Source: Eutypella sp. D-1
Taxonomy: Eukaryota > Ascomycota > Sordariomycetes > Xylariales > Diatrypaceae
Direction: 5' to 3'
NCBI GenBank assembly: GCA_023313575.1
Contig: JAJTTP010000020.1
Span: forward strand, 372,001-436,000
DNA length: 64,000 bases
The notes under the pieces are model-generated. The model was not told where the DNA came from. It worked only from the letters and a program-made list of their open reading frames with translations, and ran no database searches. The translations under genes and the position numbers were made by a program. Positions 48,181-60,527 of the stretch are shown in pieces. Each line of letters opens with the position of its first letter. Within the stretch, counting starts at the first letter, position 1.

Positions 48181-51100
48181 CCGTTCCTACCTACAAACCC
48201 CGGCATCACGTACCGGCACCTGCGATGTCGGAGACCAGCGATACGACGCTTTCTGTCGCACCGCATGACGGCAACCACCTCCCGCATGCTACGACAACAC
48301 AGCATTGACAGGCTGCAGTCCCCCGCTTGCCTACCCGACGCTGGCGGCAATCGGCAGTCGCGTGTCGACCACCATGACATTCTACTTGCCCATCATGTTC
48401 TCTTCTTCTCGATCGAGCGTTTGCTGGTGCCCGATCGGTCGACGCTACTTGGCCATCACCCATTCCCATCACTAGCATTACGTTCCATTTCTGTCTGTGG
48501 CCAGGGGGGTCAAGACCTTTGTTTGAATTTCTATTCTCGACATCTACAAGAGCCAAAACTCTCTTATCATCAAGTGACACAAAACACTATAGATATATTT
48601 AGACGGGCGAGCGGGCGACCGGGGATCGGACCTTGTTTCCTCTCTTTTCTCTCTGCGTTTTTTCTCGCCATACCGGGTAGCGTGTTTATTCTTCGTTCAT
48701 CGATTAGACTTTTTGCCCCCACAGCCAAGGGGGCGAGGGAGCGAGCAAGCGAACCAGCGCACTTTGTGCATACGGGAATGGAATGGAAGGAAGGCAGCCT
48801 GCATCTCGGATGATATACGTGAGCATGGAGTGGTCTTTAAGCCTGGCCGCGAAAGTTCCGTTATAATTTGTCTGCTTTACTTTGTGATGGCGGGCGCGCT
48901 TACTTACATGACATGACATGACATGGCATGGTCATGGCATGGTATGGTCCAGCCGCCATGGACCCGAGCCTCTGGGTCAGACGTCTCTTTCCCTATGTAA
49001 TCGTCACGTTCCTGTCTCTGTCGTTCGACACCGGGACGCAGTTATCGGCGCTGTGCCTGGTTACATGGGTCGTCCGTCAGGGGTAGGAGTCTATGTATCC
49101 TACCTTTTTCTTTTTACCTTCAACTTCTGTTTATCTCTTTCCATCTTTTCTGTATTTTATTTTCATCAAGGATACCCTGGGGATCAGATTCGGATAATGG
49201 GGTGGCAGTACGAAACGAGTAAACCATTTCTCACCTCGCTCGTCTACGTATCTATGTGCCTGTATATTAGTGGACAGATGGACAGATGGCTGGATGAAGC
49301 GGTCAAGGGCAAGGGCAACGTACTGTGCGCAATCTTGCGTCTTACCTACTTATGAAATACAATTAGTATTTGACACCATGTGTGCTTATTGAAACTCACA
49401 CACCGTCAGCGGACGGGTTAAGGGGCTCTGATACTTGAGAGAAAGAAATGCAGCCCTATTCTTGCAGGCCTTTACGAAACAGCAGCAACTAGACCGTAAC
49501 TATGAATTGTCGGTCACCATATTCGATCGATATCTAAATTCCCATCAAGACCAGCTGAAAAGCCCATGTAAGCATAGTGGCAGTAAAGCCCCTCGGATCT
49601 TCAGGGTTTCGCCTCTATTCTTGTCCGTCTAAGCATATATCTTATTTTATCAGGACGTATCTGCTTCGATCAGCTCTTCATCGTGCTATAAACGTCAAGA
49701 ACCTCATTTCTTTTCCCGTCGGATCCGAAAATCGGAGGTACGGCTGTCTGCCGTTTGTACTAGTTCAATAAGTTCGTTTCTTTCTTCCATTTTTCTTTTC
49801 TCGTATGGGAGGTCCACCGTGCCCTTGCGTACGCATAGCTGCATGAGCGCCCATGCAAGTCCGCCCTTGGATGATATGACTCGAAATACTGGATGCTTTC
49901 AATACATACAGAAAAACTGGCCACATTCCTAATCTGAGATTGAGGGGACCCTGCCACCGAGCTTCCCCGTGGCCTGAGTTGGAGTGTGAGAGCGACCAAA
50001 AAGAGGTAGCTTATTTCAGAACATGTGTTTTAACTGGCTGAGTCAGGAGATGGAGCACCGACAAACGCCGAATCATACTGTTGCGTAGCGTATATGCTTT
50101 TTAGACGTACATTGATGGGTTTGTATGCGCCATGAACGCAATGCAGCACTCCCGCATCATCTGCCAAGGACCTGTAAGATAAATGATGACGATGAGGAAG
50201 GGTAAGGTATAGCATGCGATGGAGGGATAGGGGAAGTTGAGTTCACCAATGGCGGATGCCTCTCCATGCCCGATTACACCGCATCACTAGAGAGTACACC
50301 GTTTTAACTTCCTGAATGGGGTATCCCGACATCTTGAGAGCCGATTCAAACTCAGACCTCGTTCCATCGCAGGAATGATGATTGATGATAGAACCCCTGT
50401 TGCCGTCACGCGGAGGGCTGTCAATCAAGGTACCCCTGTTATGGAAATCTGCATAGACAAGTCGCATAGACGACGGTCTCATCGGATCACGCCTTTGTTC
50501 TTCTCTACTATATTCGAGGGCTATCTTTTCGTCAGCAGATCGGTTATTTGAAAAAACTGTGGTTCGTTAATTACATTGGTAATTGGCTTGGAAAGGGTCT
50601 AAATCGTAGGCCAGTTATATGTTACCGTTGGCTCATGTCTCTTACTAGGAGATGCAGTAGCTAATAGCAGTGGACGCGAACACCTTCATCATGACGTGCT
50701 GTTCAGTGCAGTAGCCTATCACGGACAGGCAGAGTCCAGCATATGTCTAGGAACTGGTGATCAGTATCCAAAGAATGGTCATTTGGCGTGTAATAGCTGG
50801 GACAGGGCTACAGTACTGGATCCGTTCTCTCTCCTAATAGATGCGCCAGATTAAATATAAACCTTAACAAGGCCAAAGCTGTAGAACGCGAAAACGAGGC
50901 AATTTTCTTGTTCCCTGGGGGAGAGGGCAAAAACCCCATGTCCAGGGAGCTGATCTGCATGAGAATTCAACGGCCCTCCTGTCGTGCAACCAGCCTTGAG
51001 AATGGCGTACCTGAGGACCAAGGACCATACCTGCTGTTTGTCGGCCGGTCAGTGACTGTCAGTGTATTGCCTTGTTTTTGTTTAAAAATTTTCCTTTCCG

Positions 51101-54100
51101 TGTTTCTTTGGAGGGACATACACACCGAGTTCTATGGCCGTGCGCGATTAGATTGAATATGGGAGTCATTCAGAATCGACAATGTTTCATGAGATCTCTG
51201 CTAGGGCTAGACCGTCTGTGACTTATCTAGGACATGCCTAAGTACGAAGCTGTCAGAACCTCCGGGGGCTTATGCGGGTTCAAAGCGACAGGGATATCCC
51301 AGGAGCAGCGGAAGCGGCCCGGAGCCTCCCGCGGATGTCGTAGCATCGGGAAGAAGATGACAGGTCGCAGACTAATATTAGGCCAATATCATCGCTCATA
51401 GCAGGGTGGATGATATAAACCACAGAAGAAAGAAAACGCCATGGATGTTGTTACACTTCACACCGCGAGCCAACGCTACAAATTAGGAAATAACCACCAA
51501 GTCCTATTGTTTATTGCCTGACATGTCAATATTCAGGACGTCTCATTTTTCCCGGGTACTCGGTGTCGCGCACCACTAGCATGGGTGGGGGCGCCGCGGC
51601 TCATGAAAAACAACCTTCAAAATTGACCGATGTGGCTGCTCCGGCGCGCGTAATCGATCCTATAGTAATTGGCCTATCTACGCCAGGGTGTTAGCCGGGA
51701 GTGGCGTACCTAATAACAGAGTACCAGGGGCTCTGAGGCTCACCGACATAACACGGCCCGGCAGGATGCCAAAGACACTGTACGGCGTCGGGAAACTGAC
51801 AAGTATTGCCGACATCTCGGCTCGTATATTTGATATGGGCCAAGTGTCAAAAAGAAGCATCCATTCCATGGCGGTTGATAGATACCGTTCCATGTGGTCA
51901 TTAAAGGCACCACTCGGGATTTATGTGTTGTCAGTGCGCCCAGTCATGAGTACAATTTGATATTGATTCTCTTCCGATGGTATGAGCGAACATATGATGC
52001 CCCGATATACATACCTCCATACAGTTAAAAAAGCGACAATCTCTTTACGACTCATCATTTTTGGCTGCATGCTTAATGCTTCCTAGTTGACCACGGCGTT
52101 CTCGTGCTGCGATCTGCGGGGAGGCCACCAATTTCATTGATTTTAGGGTTAATCGACGATGCAGAGATGCAAGATTGAGGAATCGCATTTGAAGCGTAGA
52201 TTGAGGTGAGAGGTGGAGTCCTCGGGTTATGGAGTTTGATATGATGTCAAGTTCGATAAATAGTAAGTCTTGATTGTCTTCTGCCTAGAAGTTCGGTGAC
52301 ATACAGTCACCCCTTAGACTGCAAACCCAGGAAGGACGCATCCCGTGTGAAGGGAGTACATCGGTTTGCGTATGTATTTCTTTTCATTCGTCCGGATACG
52401 GACCGGTCTGGTTTCACTGTTCCTCTACGCTCACGGAATACAGCATATAACACGTATCCTACGAACAACAGGAAACTCGGAGTCTTTTCCAACGTCAACC
52501 GAGTTATCTCTGGCGGTCCAGTAACAGTCGGGGTTGACATATTCCGTTTGACTTTTCATAACGATGCCGGCCAGGAAAAGCAATCCACGGTCTCCACTCG
52601 TTGTTTAACGTTCGAGAAGCGGCTTACACGTGACGACTGATCAGCATTGCAGGGGTCATGTATATTATGCAGTAAATCCAATGTCCAGCACGGGCGCATA
52701 GGAAATAATAATAGATCTTGTTATTATGATGTAACAGTGCTATTGTTAGCCTCGCCTCGGTTGCTCTTCTGCGGATGATTTCCAAGCGAGAGATTCAATC
52801 ATCGTGCACCCGCACTGCTCTTGTTCCTTTCGTGAACCGGGGTCTGAACAAGTGGAGATGTGGAGTCCCTTCTATCAACGGACCATTTGACCCATGTTGT
52901 CCATGCTGCAAGGGTGCCGGGTCGTACACTAATATTTAGACCCGACCACCTGGATAACCAAAGTCGCTAGTACCAAGTACTTGGTGTACATGATCGAGGA
53001 ATATGTAGGGAATATACCTCTTTCACCGTTTTGAGCAAGCACGGAATGGACCAATCAGAGGAGATAGAGGCGGGCTTAGGAGCATGTATGTCCTGCAGCG
53101 GCCCGGTTAGCAAAGCCGTTTTTCGGATGGTCTGGCACAAGACTATTTCTTTTCTTCTGTTTTGTCTTACTGTGTCTAACCATAGGGCTAGAGTAACAAT
53201 GCAGTGCCACCGAGTACGAGCACCTGCGAAGCAGAGGATGGCCTAACGTATCCTAACGCAAGGAGTCGAAATGGAGTTAGACAAAGAAATATTTTATTAT
53301 TTTCGGCCTGCAACCGTGAAGTTAAAATGAGTTACACTAGAAGCCATTGAATAAAAAGAAACCTAACATGCTTCGGCGGGCCTAGGCAGCAAGTCAAAGT
53401 GCCAATGTCGTCTCGTCATATGTCATCTCTAGGATGAGACCCTGTAGTAAGTAGGCTTTACATATCGGGAGAGGGTAGGAAGGGAGAAGAATTCGATACA
53501 GTGGTCTTATTACAACAGATCGCACTCGTACTAAACTTTAACTTCTGTTTCGAGAGTCGGGTCGATCGAACAGGCCTAGAACTAGAACTGCGGAGTGGCC
53601 CGTCTTTTTGTATACTTTCAAACTTCGTATGTACACCAAAGCGGGTCTATATCTGAGACTCAAAAAAGACAAGGTAAATACGAACAAGCGCGATCTGGGT
53701 TGCTAAGTTGCTAACCTACAGGGCTGTCAAGACTAAGCTAAAATTAGCGCTCCGGCTACCGTATTCTTGTTTCGAGATACCGGGACTCTCCTAGATTTCG
53801 TCACAGGCCACTATCGCCGTTAGTATCATCTTTTAGACTCTCACCGGGGAAACTCTAGAGCGAGATGTTTGGACTGGGCAAACAATCTGACAGGCAAGCT
53901 CCCTTGGTAGACTACGTCCGGATCACCGGGCATCATCAACATATGCTTGCGCTATTCCCGATTCTCATCTCATCACACCGGGGGGATATTCCCGTTCGCC
54001 CCTCTGCATCATCAACTTAAATATGATCGAAGTTTCTTCCGATACCCATGAGCAAGCTCACTAGTAGATAGTGCATTCCCGTGAATCCACACGCCAAGGC

Positions 54101-54714
54101 ATATCGGACCCTGAGCTTCCAAGACTATGTACGTAGGTAAGGATCGACTCCAGTCGTAGGCGTTCTCAAGCAGGGGTGTACAGGGGATACTCAAATAGCT
54201 TTTAGTGTCGATCATCTCACGAATATCCCAAATATTTAGCAAATAAATAAGAGGATTGTACAACATATCTACTGACAACACCTTATTCAGACTGACAAAC
54301 AGCCACCGGTTGGATTGCACAATATCGAAGCCACGAGGCTCGAGCAGGGTTAGCCGCTGCTAGTATCCTCCCGTCACCGTCCATCCCGCCTTCCACTGCT
54401 GTCACAGCGGTTAAAGACAGTGGTATCATACGGGATGTTGCTACGATTATTAGCCTTGGTGTTCTTGGTGTGTCTGGACTAGTAGGTTTTAGCTTCATGG
54501 CTAGTCCTTGTTGCCGCGCGGTCCTCTGGATATAAAAAAAGGGCTCTCGCCCCTCCTGAGAAGCTATCCTCATGCTACGAACTCGATCATCATCACTCTT
54601 CTACCGCTTACTCGTATAATCTTACCTACCCTCACAAACAGATCTAATACAAGGACAATTTCTATACATCTACTTGTTGTATAAACACAAGCACTGTCAT
54701 CCTATCATCTCACA
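48181..54714. other. 6.5 kb gene-poor stretch
   Basis: The first kilobase is PLC 3' flank, with an ACATG/GCATG array at about 48906-48950. From about 49.4 kb on, the sequence is of even composition with many short open frames and no recognisable domains. Coding-like scraps occur at 51580-51960 (plus; for example LTDVAAPARVIDPIVIGL followed by a frame change) and 52296-52640, but they could not be assigned to any family. Confidence 0.5.
54531..54537 (+). promoter_or_regulatory. TATA box for the small gene at 54715
   Basis: TATAAAA lies 184 bases before the ATG, followed by a CT-rich leader with CAUCAUCA-like words typical of fungal 5' UTRs. A second weaker TATAAA lies about 35 bases before the ATG. 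Confidence 0.5.
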
Positions 54715-54968
54715 ATGGCATCCTCAACACAGACTTGCTTGGGCCATGAGGCACCGCGTGTGCCCAAAGCACGCCAGACATCGAACCATAGTTGTCCTAT
54801 GGTGAATGAGGCCTCTGTACGGTATCCCTTCCTTTGTGGTGATATTTGATTGCTAACTATGATTCGAAGGCTCCTGGCAAGCGTTGCCCTACTTGTCAGG
54901 CCAACGGAACGACAACGTGGGTGTATAGTGGGCGTCACTGCCCGGTCTGCAACACCTACGTCAGTTAA
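54715..54968 (+). CDS. Small Cys-rich protein, candidate zinc-ribbon microprotein
   Basis: Two exons, 54715-54816 and 54870-54968, encode about 66 residues. The 53-base intron has a GTACGG donor, GCTAAC branch site and AAG acceptor, and keeps phase. Cysteines occur as CLGHEAP, SCPMV, then CPTCQ and CPVCN near the end, that is, one CxxH and two CxxC pairs that could hold zinc. The C-terminus is NTYVS. No signal peptide or membrane segment is seen. The product is not a fragment of a larger neighbour: no other coding sequence lies within 2.5 kb on either side, and it has its own TATA box and leader. It shares the GH...CPxC theme with the microgene at 29936-30127, though direct similarity is weak. 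I do not recognise the family; roles could range from nucleic-acid binding to an effector-like protein. Confidence 0.6.
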
Positions 54969-57659
54969 ATATAGTAAACAGGTAATAACCTAAGCATCTT
55001 CAAGCTAGAAATTTCATACTGATGTGTCTTTTTCATATGAAGATATCCTGAAGCCTCCCTACTAGACTTTAGGGTCGCTTCAAATTTCTTTAATCCAAAT
55101 CGAGCAACATCAATGGGGGAGCTGGGATCTCCTTAATTCCTCTCGTATAGACATGTTCGGGGAGCTTAAATCATCTATGGCGTGGAGCATGGTTAGAAAT
55201 GGAGTTGTGCGCTTGATGGGAGCATTAGGAACAAGTACAACACAAAGACCCAAGAGTCTCGCGGTTGAAAGGTGTGCGTTTAGCAGGTTTTGCTATTGTC
55301 TCTGGTAGTCATAGGATGGTTCTCGGCGTTGTATCATGTTTTAGCAAGAAAAAGGTTACCAGAGTTATGAACAAGACGAGATTTAGTTTATCGGCCGAAA
55401 TCACTCCAAAAAAATCCACTTCCGTGCTTCCCCTGCCTGTACATGATCCCATCGAATCCCCTTGACAGGGGTGTCGTAAGTGCTCTAGGGCTGCAGTGCG
55501 TGCCCAACGACATTATTGCCTGATTTGGACGTGATTTATACGATCCCAGTATCCTGGAAACCTACCCGATTGGTGTCGACTGATAGCACGCTGACGCCCA
55601 AGCCACCAAGTTCAACATCGCGGCCTTACCGAGCCCCTTATCCGGTGAGTAGCAATGCCGGGGAAACGGGAACCATACACCCTCGTTCACCGAGAACACT
55701 GAAACAGGACGGCGACCACTCTTACATATTTCCAAGATGTAATGAAATTCTACTTGCATATACAAGAACGCCATATATTCACAGGACTAGCTAATACTGC
55801 AAGAAGCGGGAAGCCATTAGGCCTGTTCAAGAACATTTATGCCCGCCACTGCATGTGCAAATAATATATATTACTGTTTGCTAAGTAGTGAGTTCGTTGA
55901 CCAGCGTCCCTTGTCGTGCCTATACCGTCTTAATGTTGGGCATTAATAGGGTATGACCGTGCCTCCTCTCAGGTGGTACTACATGGATGTGCGGAAAACG
56001 GCATTCTTGTCGCTAGCGTAGAACTATGTTAGAAAATGACGCTCGTCATATTATTTGAGTACGGGGCAGCATACGCCCAAGGCGCTAGAATATGTACTGG
56101 CTGACCCGACTAAGGACCAGACGGCGACGGCCTTCTTCACTAAGTATTAGTTCCCGTGTTGGAAACGTGAATGGAATGTTTTATCAGTAATGCTACACTT
56201 AACTATCCGAAGTGTCTTGATGATATCCCGTTTCGACAATACTGGAGCGTCACAAACCAACATCAGTATATTAATGGCCAAACAAAGAAATTCACCATAG
56301 CACGGGTTGCTCTTAACTGAGAAAACTCGATCACATGTCCTTCAGCATGATTTTATGGACTCTGCCAACTGCTCCCTGCTCTCTACTAAGTAAACACGTC
56401 AAATTGCCACGTGGCTGAGTATCGACAACTTAGTTACACGTGCACAAGACGTGGGGGAAACTGGCAACATGTGCGTGGACTAAGGGCAGAACGTTTGTTT
56501 CGTCACTTAGCTGACATCATCTCATCTTCAACTTTCACAAACACTTCACAGTCCTAGACATGCAATCTCATCTTGGCGGTACGAGCCCTGAGGGATGAGC
56601 GATCTGTACAACCCCGAGCTAGCTTGAAAAAAATACTGGGCTGAGCCATCTCAGCCCTGCCTCAGCAAGGCAACTCTCGCGTGCTTGGATGCGCCGCACG
56701 AGGCTAACCCGGTGCCGTGGTCACGGATATGCAAGTAAGACCCCGGAAACCGGGATACAGGGCACGGATGCATCGTCGGTGTCGAGTACTTCGCCCAACG
56801 GGGTTTCCACCGGGGGGTGGGGGTGGAGAGTGGGTTGATCTAAGGGAGAAACCTACCGTGCGCGGCGAGAGATCCCGGCTACGAAGGGTGGGTGCGGGAG
56901 GCGAGACGGTTGGCTAATAGGCTGCCCGACAGCAAGGCGGGATGGGATGTTTGAAGCAGACGCCAAGATATCAGTTCTCGCGTGCAGAAAGAACCCTTTG
57001 GAGGTTGTCGGGAACCTTACGCCGACGCGACATCGAGGCTGCGGGTAGAGAGGGCGCCACACAGCCCTTCCGGCACTTCGCGAGATTGGTAAACGTGGGG
57101 GTACTGGACGCCTTCTGACCTGCGTATGCAGGTACAAGCTGACTCTACCAGGATGTGTATGTCGGGACCGGGAGCGGGCTTACCGGGGGCCTGGTGTCGT
57201 GCGTCCGGGATCTCAGGGGCCCCTGTTCTTCGAAGGAATGGAACGTGGAAAAAGAAGTTACCAAAAAGCCACAGATATTGCCACTCGGGTAGTATTATGT
57301 GGTATTTGCAGGGGTTTCTGATATCTAAGCGCTATTATTTAACTAGATACCTGGGTCCTCAATTGTAAGACTCCAACCCCATGTGATTTTGAAGCATTTT
57401 TATCAAGTTTTTGTTTGCTGATGGGCTGACCGGTGCCGTCATAGAGGAGAAGCAAACTTTCATACCACCCTGATTACCTGACCAGCCCCTGCGCAGACCC
57501 CAGGCAGCCAGGGAAATCCAAAAAAGCTGGTTCTCGCCAAAGACGCATAGGGAAATACAACGCACATTTCATGGAAGATATTACTTTACGTGGCAGTCTG
57601 GCAGTTGGCACTGATTATTAGGGAGCAACCATAATGCAGAACCATGGGACACAACTCCA
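54969..57659. other. 2.7 kb spacer with possible gene relics
   Basis: No confident gene. Coding-like scraps: 55516-55794 (plus), with an intron-like GTGAGT...ACAG near 55650-55710; and about 55975-56150 (plus), where RWYYMDVRKTAFLSLA and LEYVLADPTKDQTATAFFTK read in one frame interrupted by stops. These may be remains of old genes. The right end is the 3' flank of the WSC gene. Confidence 0.45.
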
Positions 57660-60527
57660 TCACAGCTCATCCCGGATGAATGTGGATTGGCCCGGAATCC
57701 ATGACATAACAACAGGGTGGCACTCAACTCCTGTTGGGGAAGAATCCATGGGATATATACCTTCCTCAGAAGGGACGTCAATGGAATCGCCCGACTCGCC
57801 GTTGACCCGGTCTGAACCGACACCCGCAACTTTCGGGTCCTGGTCAGTTTTCTTCTGCCCCTCGTTTGCATGGTGGTTGAGGCTATTGGGGAATACACCC
57901 CCGACATCACCTTGAACGTGTAGAACGTCATCAGGCGCAGGTGGCGCATCTATCGAGTAGGTACTGGGGGTAGGTAGAATGGGAATGGGCAACTGAGATT
58001 GAGGAAAGACATGTGCTACTAGACGAGTAAAAACGTTCCTACTAGTTTCGCTTGATACAATCTTGCCATTCACGCATTGTGAAACTGGACTACGTCAGCA
58101 AACCCTCAAGCGAGATTATTACAGGTGTCCTTTATGGAACCTACTTGGATAAACAACGAGCTGGACAGGCTCGCAACCAGCAGGGACATTAGCTGGCGCA
58201 CCGAATGTGGCGAAGACCCGACCACTGGACGGGACAACGCAGAAGCCGGCGGCGCCGCCCATGAAGGCGTCGTTGTACCGGTGTAGAAGATTATTCACGA
58301 CGGAGAATGTCCTGGATATGAAACCCTCTCCGGTCCGGAACTCGGAAAACGGAACGGCTGGGTCGTGATCCGCTGCGACCACGGCGCCACCGGCTCGCAG
58401 GACGCCGTATTTTAGAAGGAAGGCAGTCGCGTCGGTGCAGCTGGTAGTCGTCGACCCGCCGGCAACGAGAAATCTGTTGCCGGTGATGTCCTGGCGCTGA
58501 GGCATATCCCTTGGTTTGTTTATTAACCATTCAAGCTCATGCTTAAGCTTGTTCTTCATGTCGCGTATAAGATCCACGATGGCGGCAGATGGCACAGAAG
58601 TGGCTGGAGGTGTTGGGGTACTGGTGCTTAGGGGTGACCCTTCGATTCGCAAACCAAAGGATATTGCATTCATTGCGTCGGGAACACCGGTGCTAGTCAT
58701 GCTTGCGCCATTACTAGACATGCCAGTCGAAGTTTCCGAATGGAGCGTGCTTCCAGCCGCAGCGGTGCTCGATGACACACCTGAAGATAAATTAGCAAGT
58801 TGAATTTGCCGCATCTATGTCCATCATGAGGCCAGAAAACCCACGTACCAGTAGAAGTGCAGCTATAAGCTGGTATCGCCTCATAGCTCTTCTTACCCTG
58901 AACATACGCTCCGGTATCCGCGACGGCGGCCCGGGCATAGACGAGAGGCCCGTTTGGATGCCCGCACATCAGGGTATCATCGCCGCGACAGGGCTGGTTG
59001 CAGTCTCTCATCGGAGCCGGGCCCCTGGATCCGGCTCTAGCGTCCCCACCAACGGCACTGGCGCAGTAGCACCGCTGTAGCCCGCTGGCTTCGCTGAGCG
59101 CCGCATAATCGTATGGTCCGACAATTCCACCGGCCAGCTCCCGAAACTGCGCTGCGCAGTACGACACGCACCCGTCCGGGGTCAGTAGGTTCGGGTCCGG
59201 GGAGTCCGTCGACCACGTTTCGTCGGGCGCCGCGATGTAACCTTTCCCTAATGTCTGGTCTACGCTGTCGTCGTCACCATAGCACCCGTACAGGACCCAC
59301 TCGCCAGTGTAGACGAAATCCTCATGGACGGACACGCTAGCGGTAGCCGTCGCCTGAAATGTCGCCGTGCGAGTGATGGTTGGGTCTTCCGTGTACGCAA
59401 CTGCCACTGTGGGCTTATAGCCTAGAATGCTGGCTGGCGTGGCAAAACACTCGTACACGTCCGGCGTCAGCGAGTTCTCTACATGCTTGGGCTCCAGCTT
59501 CCCCGGAATTTGAGGCACGTGGCAGCCCATTAGGCCCGGATTCGCGTAGACAGGGTACGGGCCATCGGTGGTGCCGCAGCAGTTCTGACTCTCGCAGCTT
59601 TGGTGGCTGTCACGAGGTTAGCTACCACCCAAATCAGGGTGCGTGGTGCGGTATTTCTTGGGTTTTCCTACTGGTACTCGGCGGTGTCGATATTCCCTTC
59701 GCAGGATATCGCGCAGGAGCCGTCGGCGGGAGGTGTGGCCTCCCATGCACCGGAGCCGAACTCCTGGCCGCAGGAGCAGCGGACCCTACTGAGCAGCGAG
59801 AGTCAGCATGAGCCAAACAGGGGGTACATGAGATACAGAGCAAAACGACGGCTTACTTTCCCCCATCTTCGCCGTCCATGCGGCGCATGAAAACGAACGG
59901 CATCCCGCGACCAGCACAATGCGTGAAGCAGGCAGCGGGGTTGGGGCTGTCGAAGTCGCCGCCGATGAAATTTGGGTTTGCGAAGCACGCCAGATAACCG
60001 TAGCCCTCAACACCGACCTCCCCGTCGCCGAACGAGGGATCGACAAAAATGCGAGCGCGCGACTGCGTGCCGCAGGCCTCGAGACGGTCGCCGGGGCATC
60101 CTTCTGCGCCGGCTCACTCGGCATCGTCTCTCCTCGCCTCAGTATCACCACAGCTCCACATTCCCGGCCATAGCGCGCTCCCGCAGCTGCACTCTCCGCC
60201 GCCCCAGACGGCGGCGTACCGGAATCCGTGGGTGCGGCATACGGCGTTACACGCACGTGGCGTCGCGGTCTCGTTCCACCTGGTGCCCGTGATCCAGTGC
60301 GCGCCGTCCGGATCTGGGTCAGAATCCGCAGGCCGCCACGCGAACGGGTTCCCTGTTGCCGCGTAGCAGCCCAGGTCTCGGTGGTTGAACTCCCCCGGGC
60401 AGGAGGCGGATGAGGAGGGGGCGGGGGGTTTCAGACCCTCATGGGAGTTGCCGTGGGCCAGCACCGCGAGACCGGAGATGGCGATGGCGGTGAGGGCATT
60501 GACTTTAGCCTGGTAGTCTTGTCTCAT
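57660..60527 (-). CDS. Secreted triple-WSC-domain protein (in-frame TGA in domain 1)
   Basis: Five exons join in phase: 60527-59857, 59788-59672, 59606-58849, 58780-58145 and 58084-57660. Donors are GTAAGC, GTAGGA, GTACGT and GTAGGT; most introns show CTRAY branch sites. A signal peptide covers about 1-25 (LTAIAISGLAVLAHG). WSC domain 1 has DLGCYAATG and CSCGSALWPG; WSC 2 has YGYLACFANPNF, CSCGQEF and CAISCEG; WSC 3 has GCYGDDDS, CYCASAV and CNQPCRGD. A Ser/Thr-rich linker follows. The next region, with FSVVNNLLHRYNDAFMGGAAG, resembles a domain often paired with WSC in fungal secreted proteins. The last residues are IRDEL. WSC modules bind cell-wall or plant glycans. In exon 1 a TGA at 60114-60116 interrupts domain 1; a phase-matched 45-base intron (GTGATA...CGCAG) could remove it, but it is short and has a poor donor. 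So the gene is either intact with that intron or a fresh pseudogene. Without the stop the length is about 868 residues. Confidence 0.78.
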
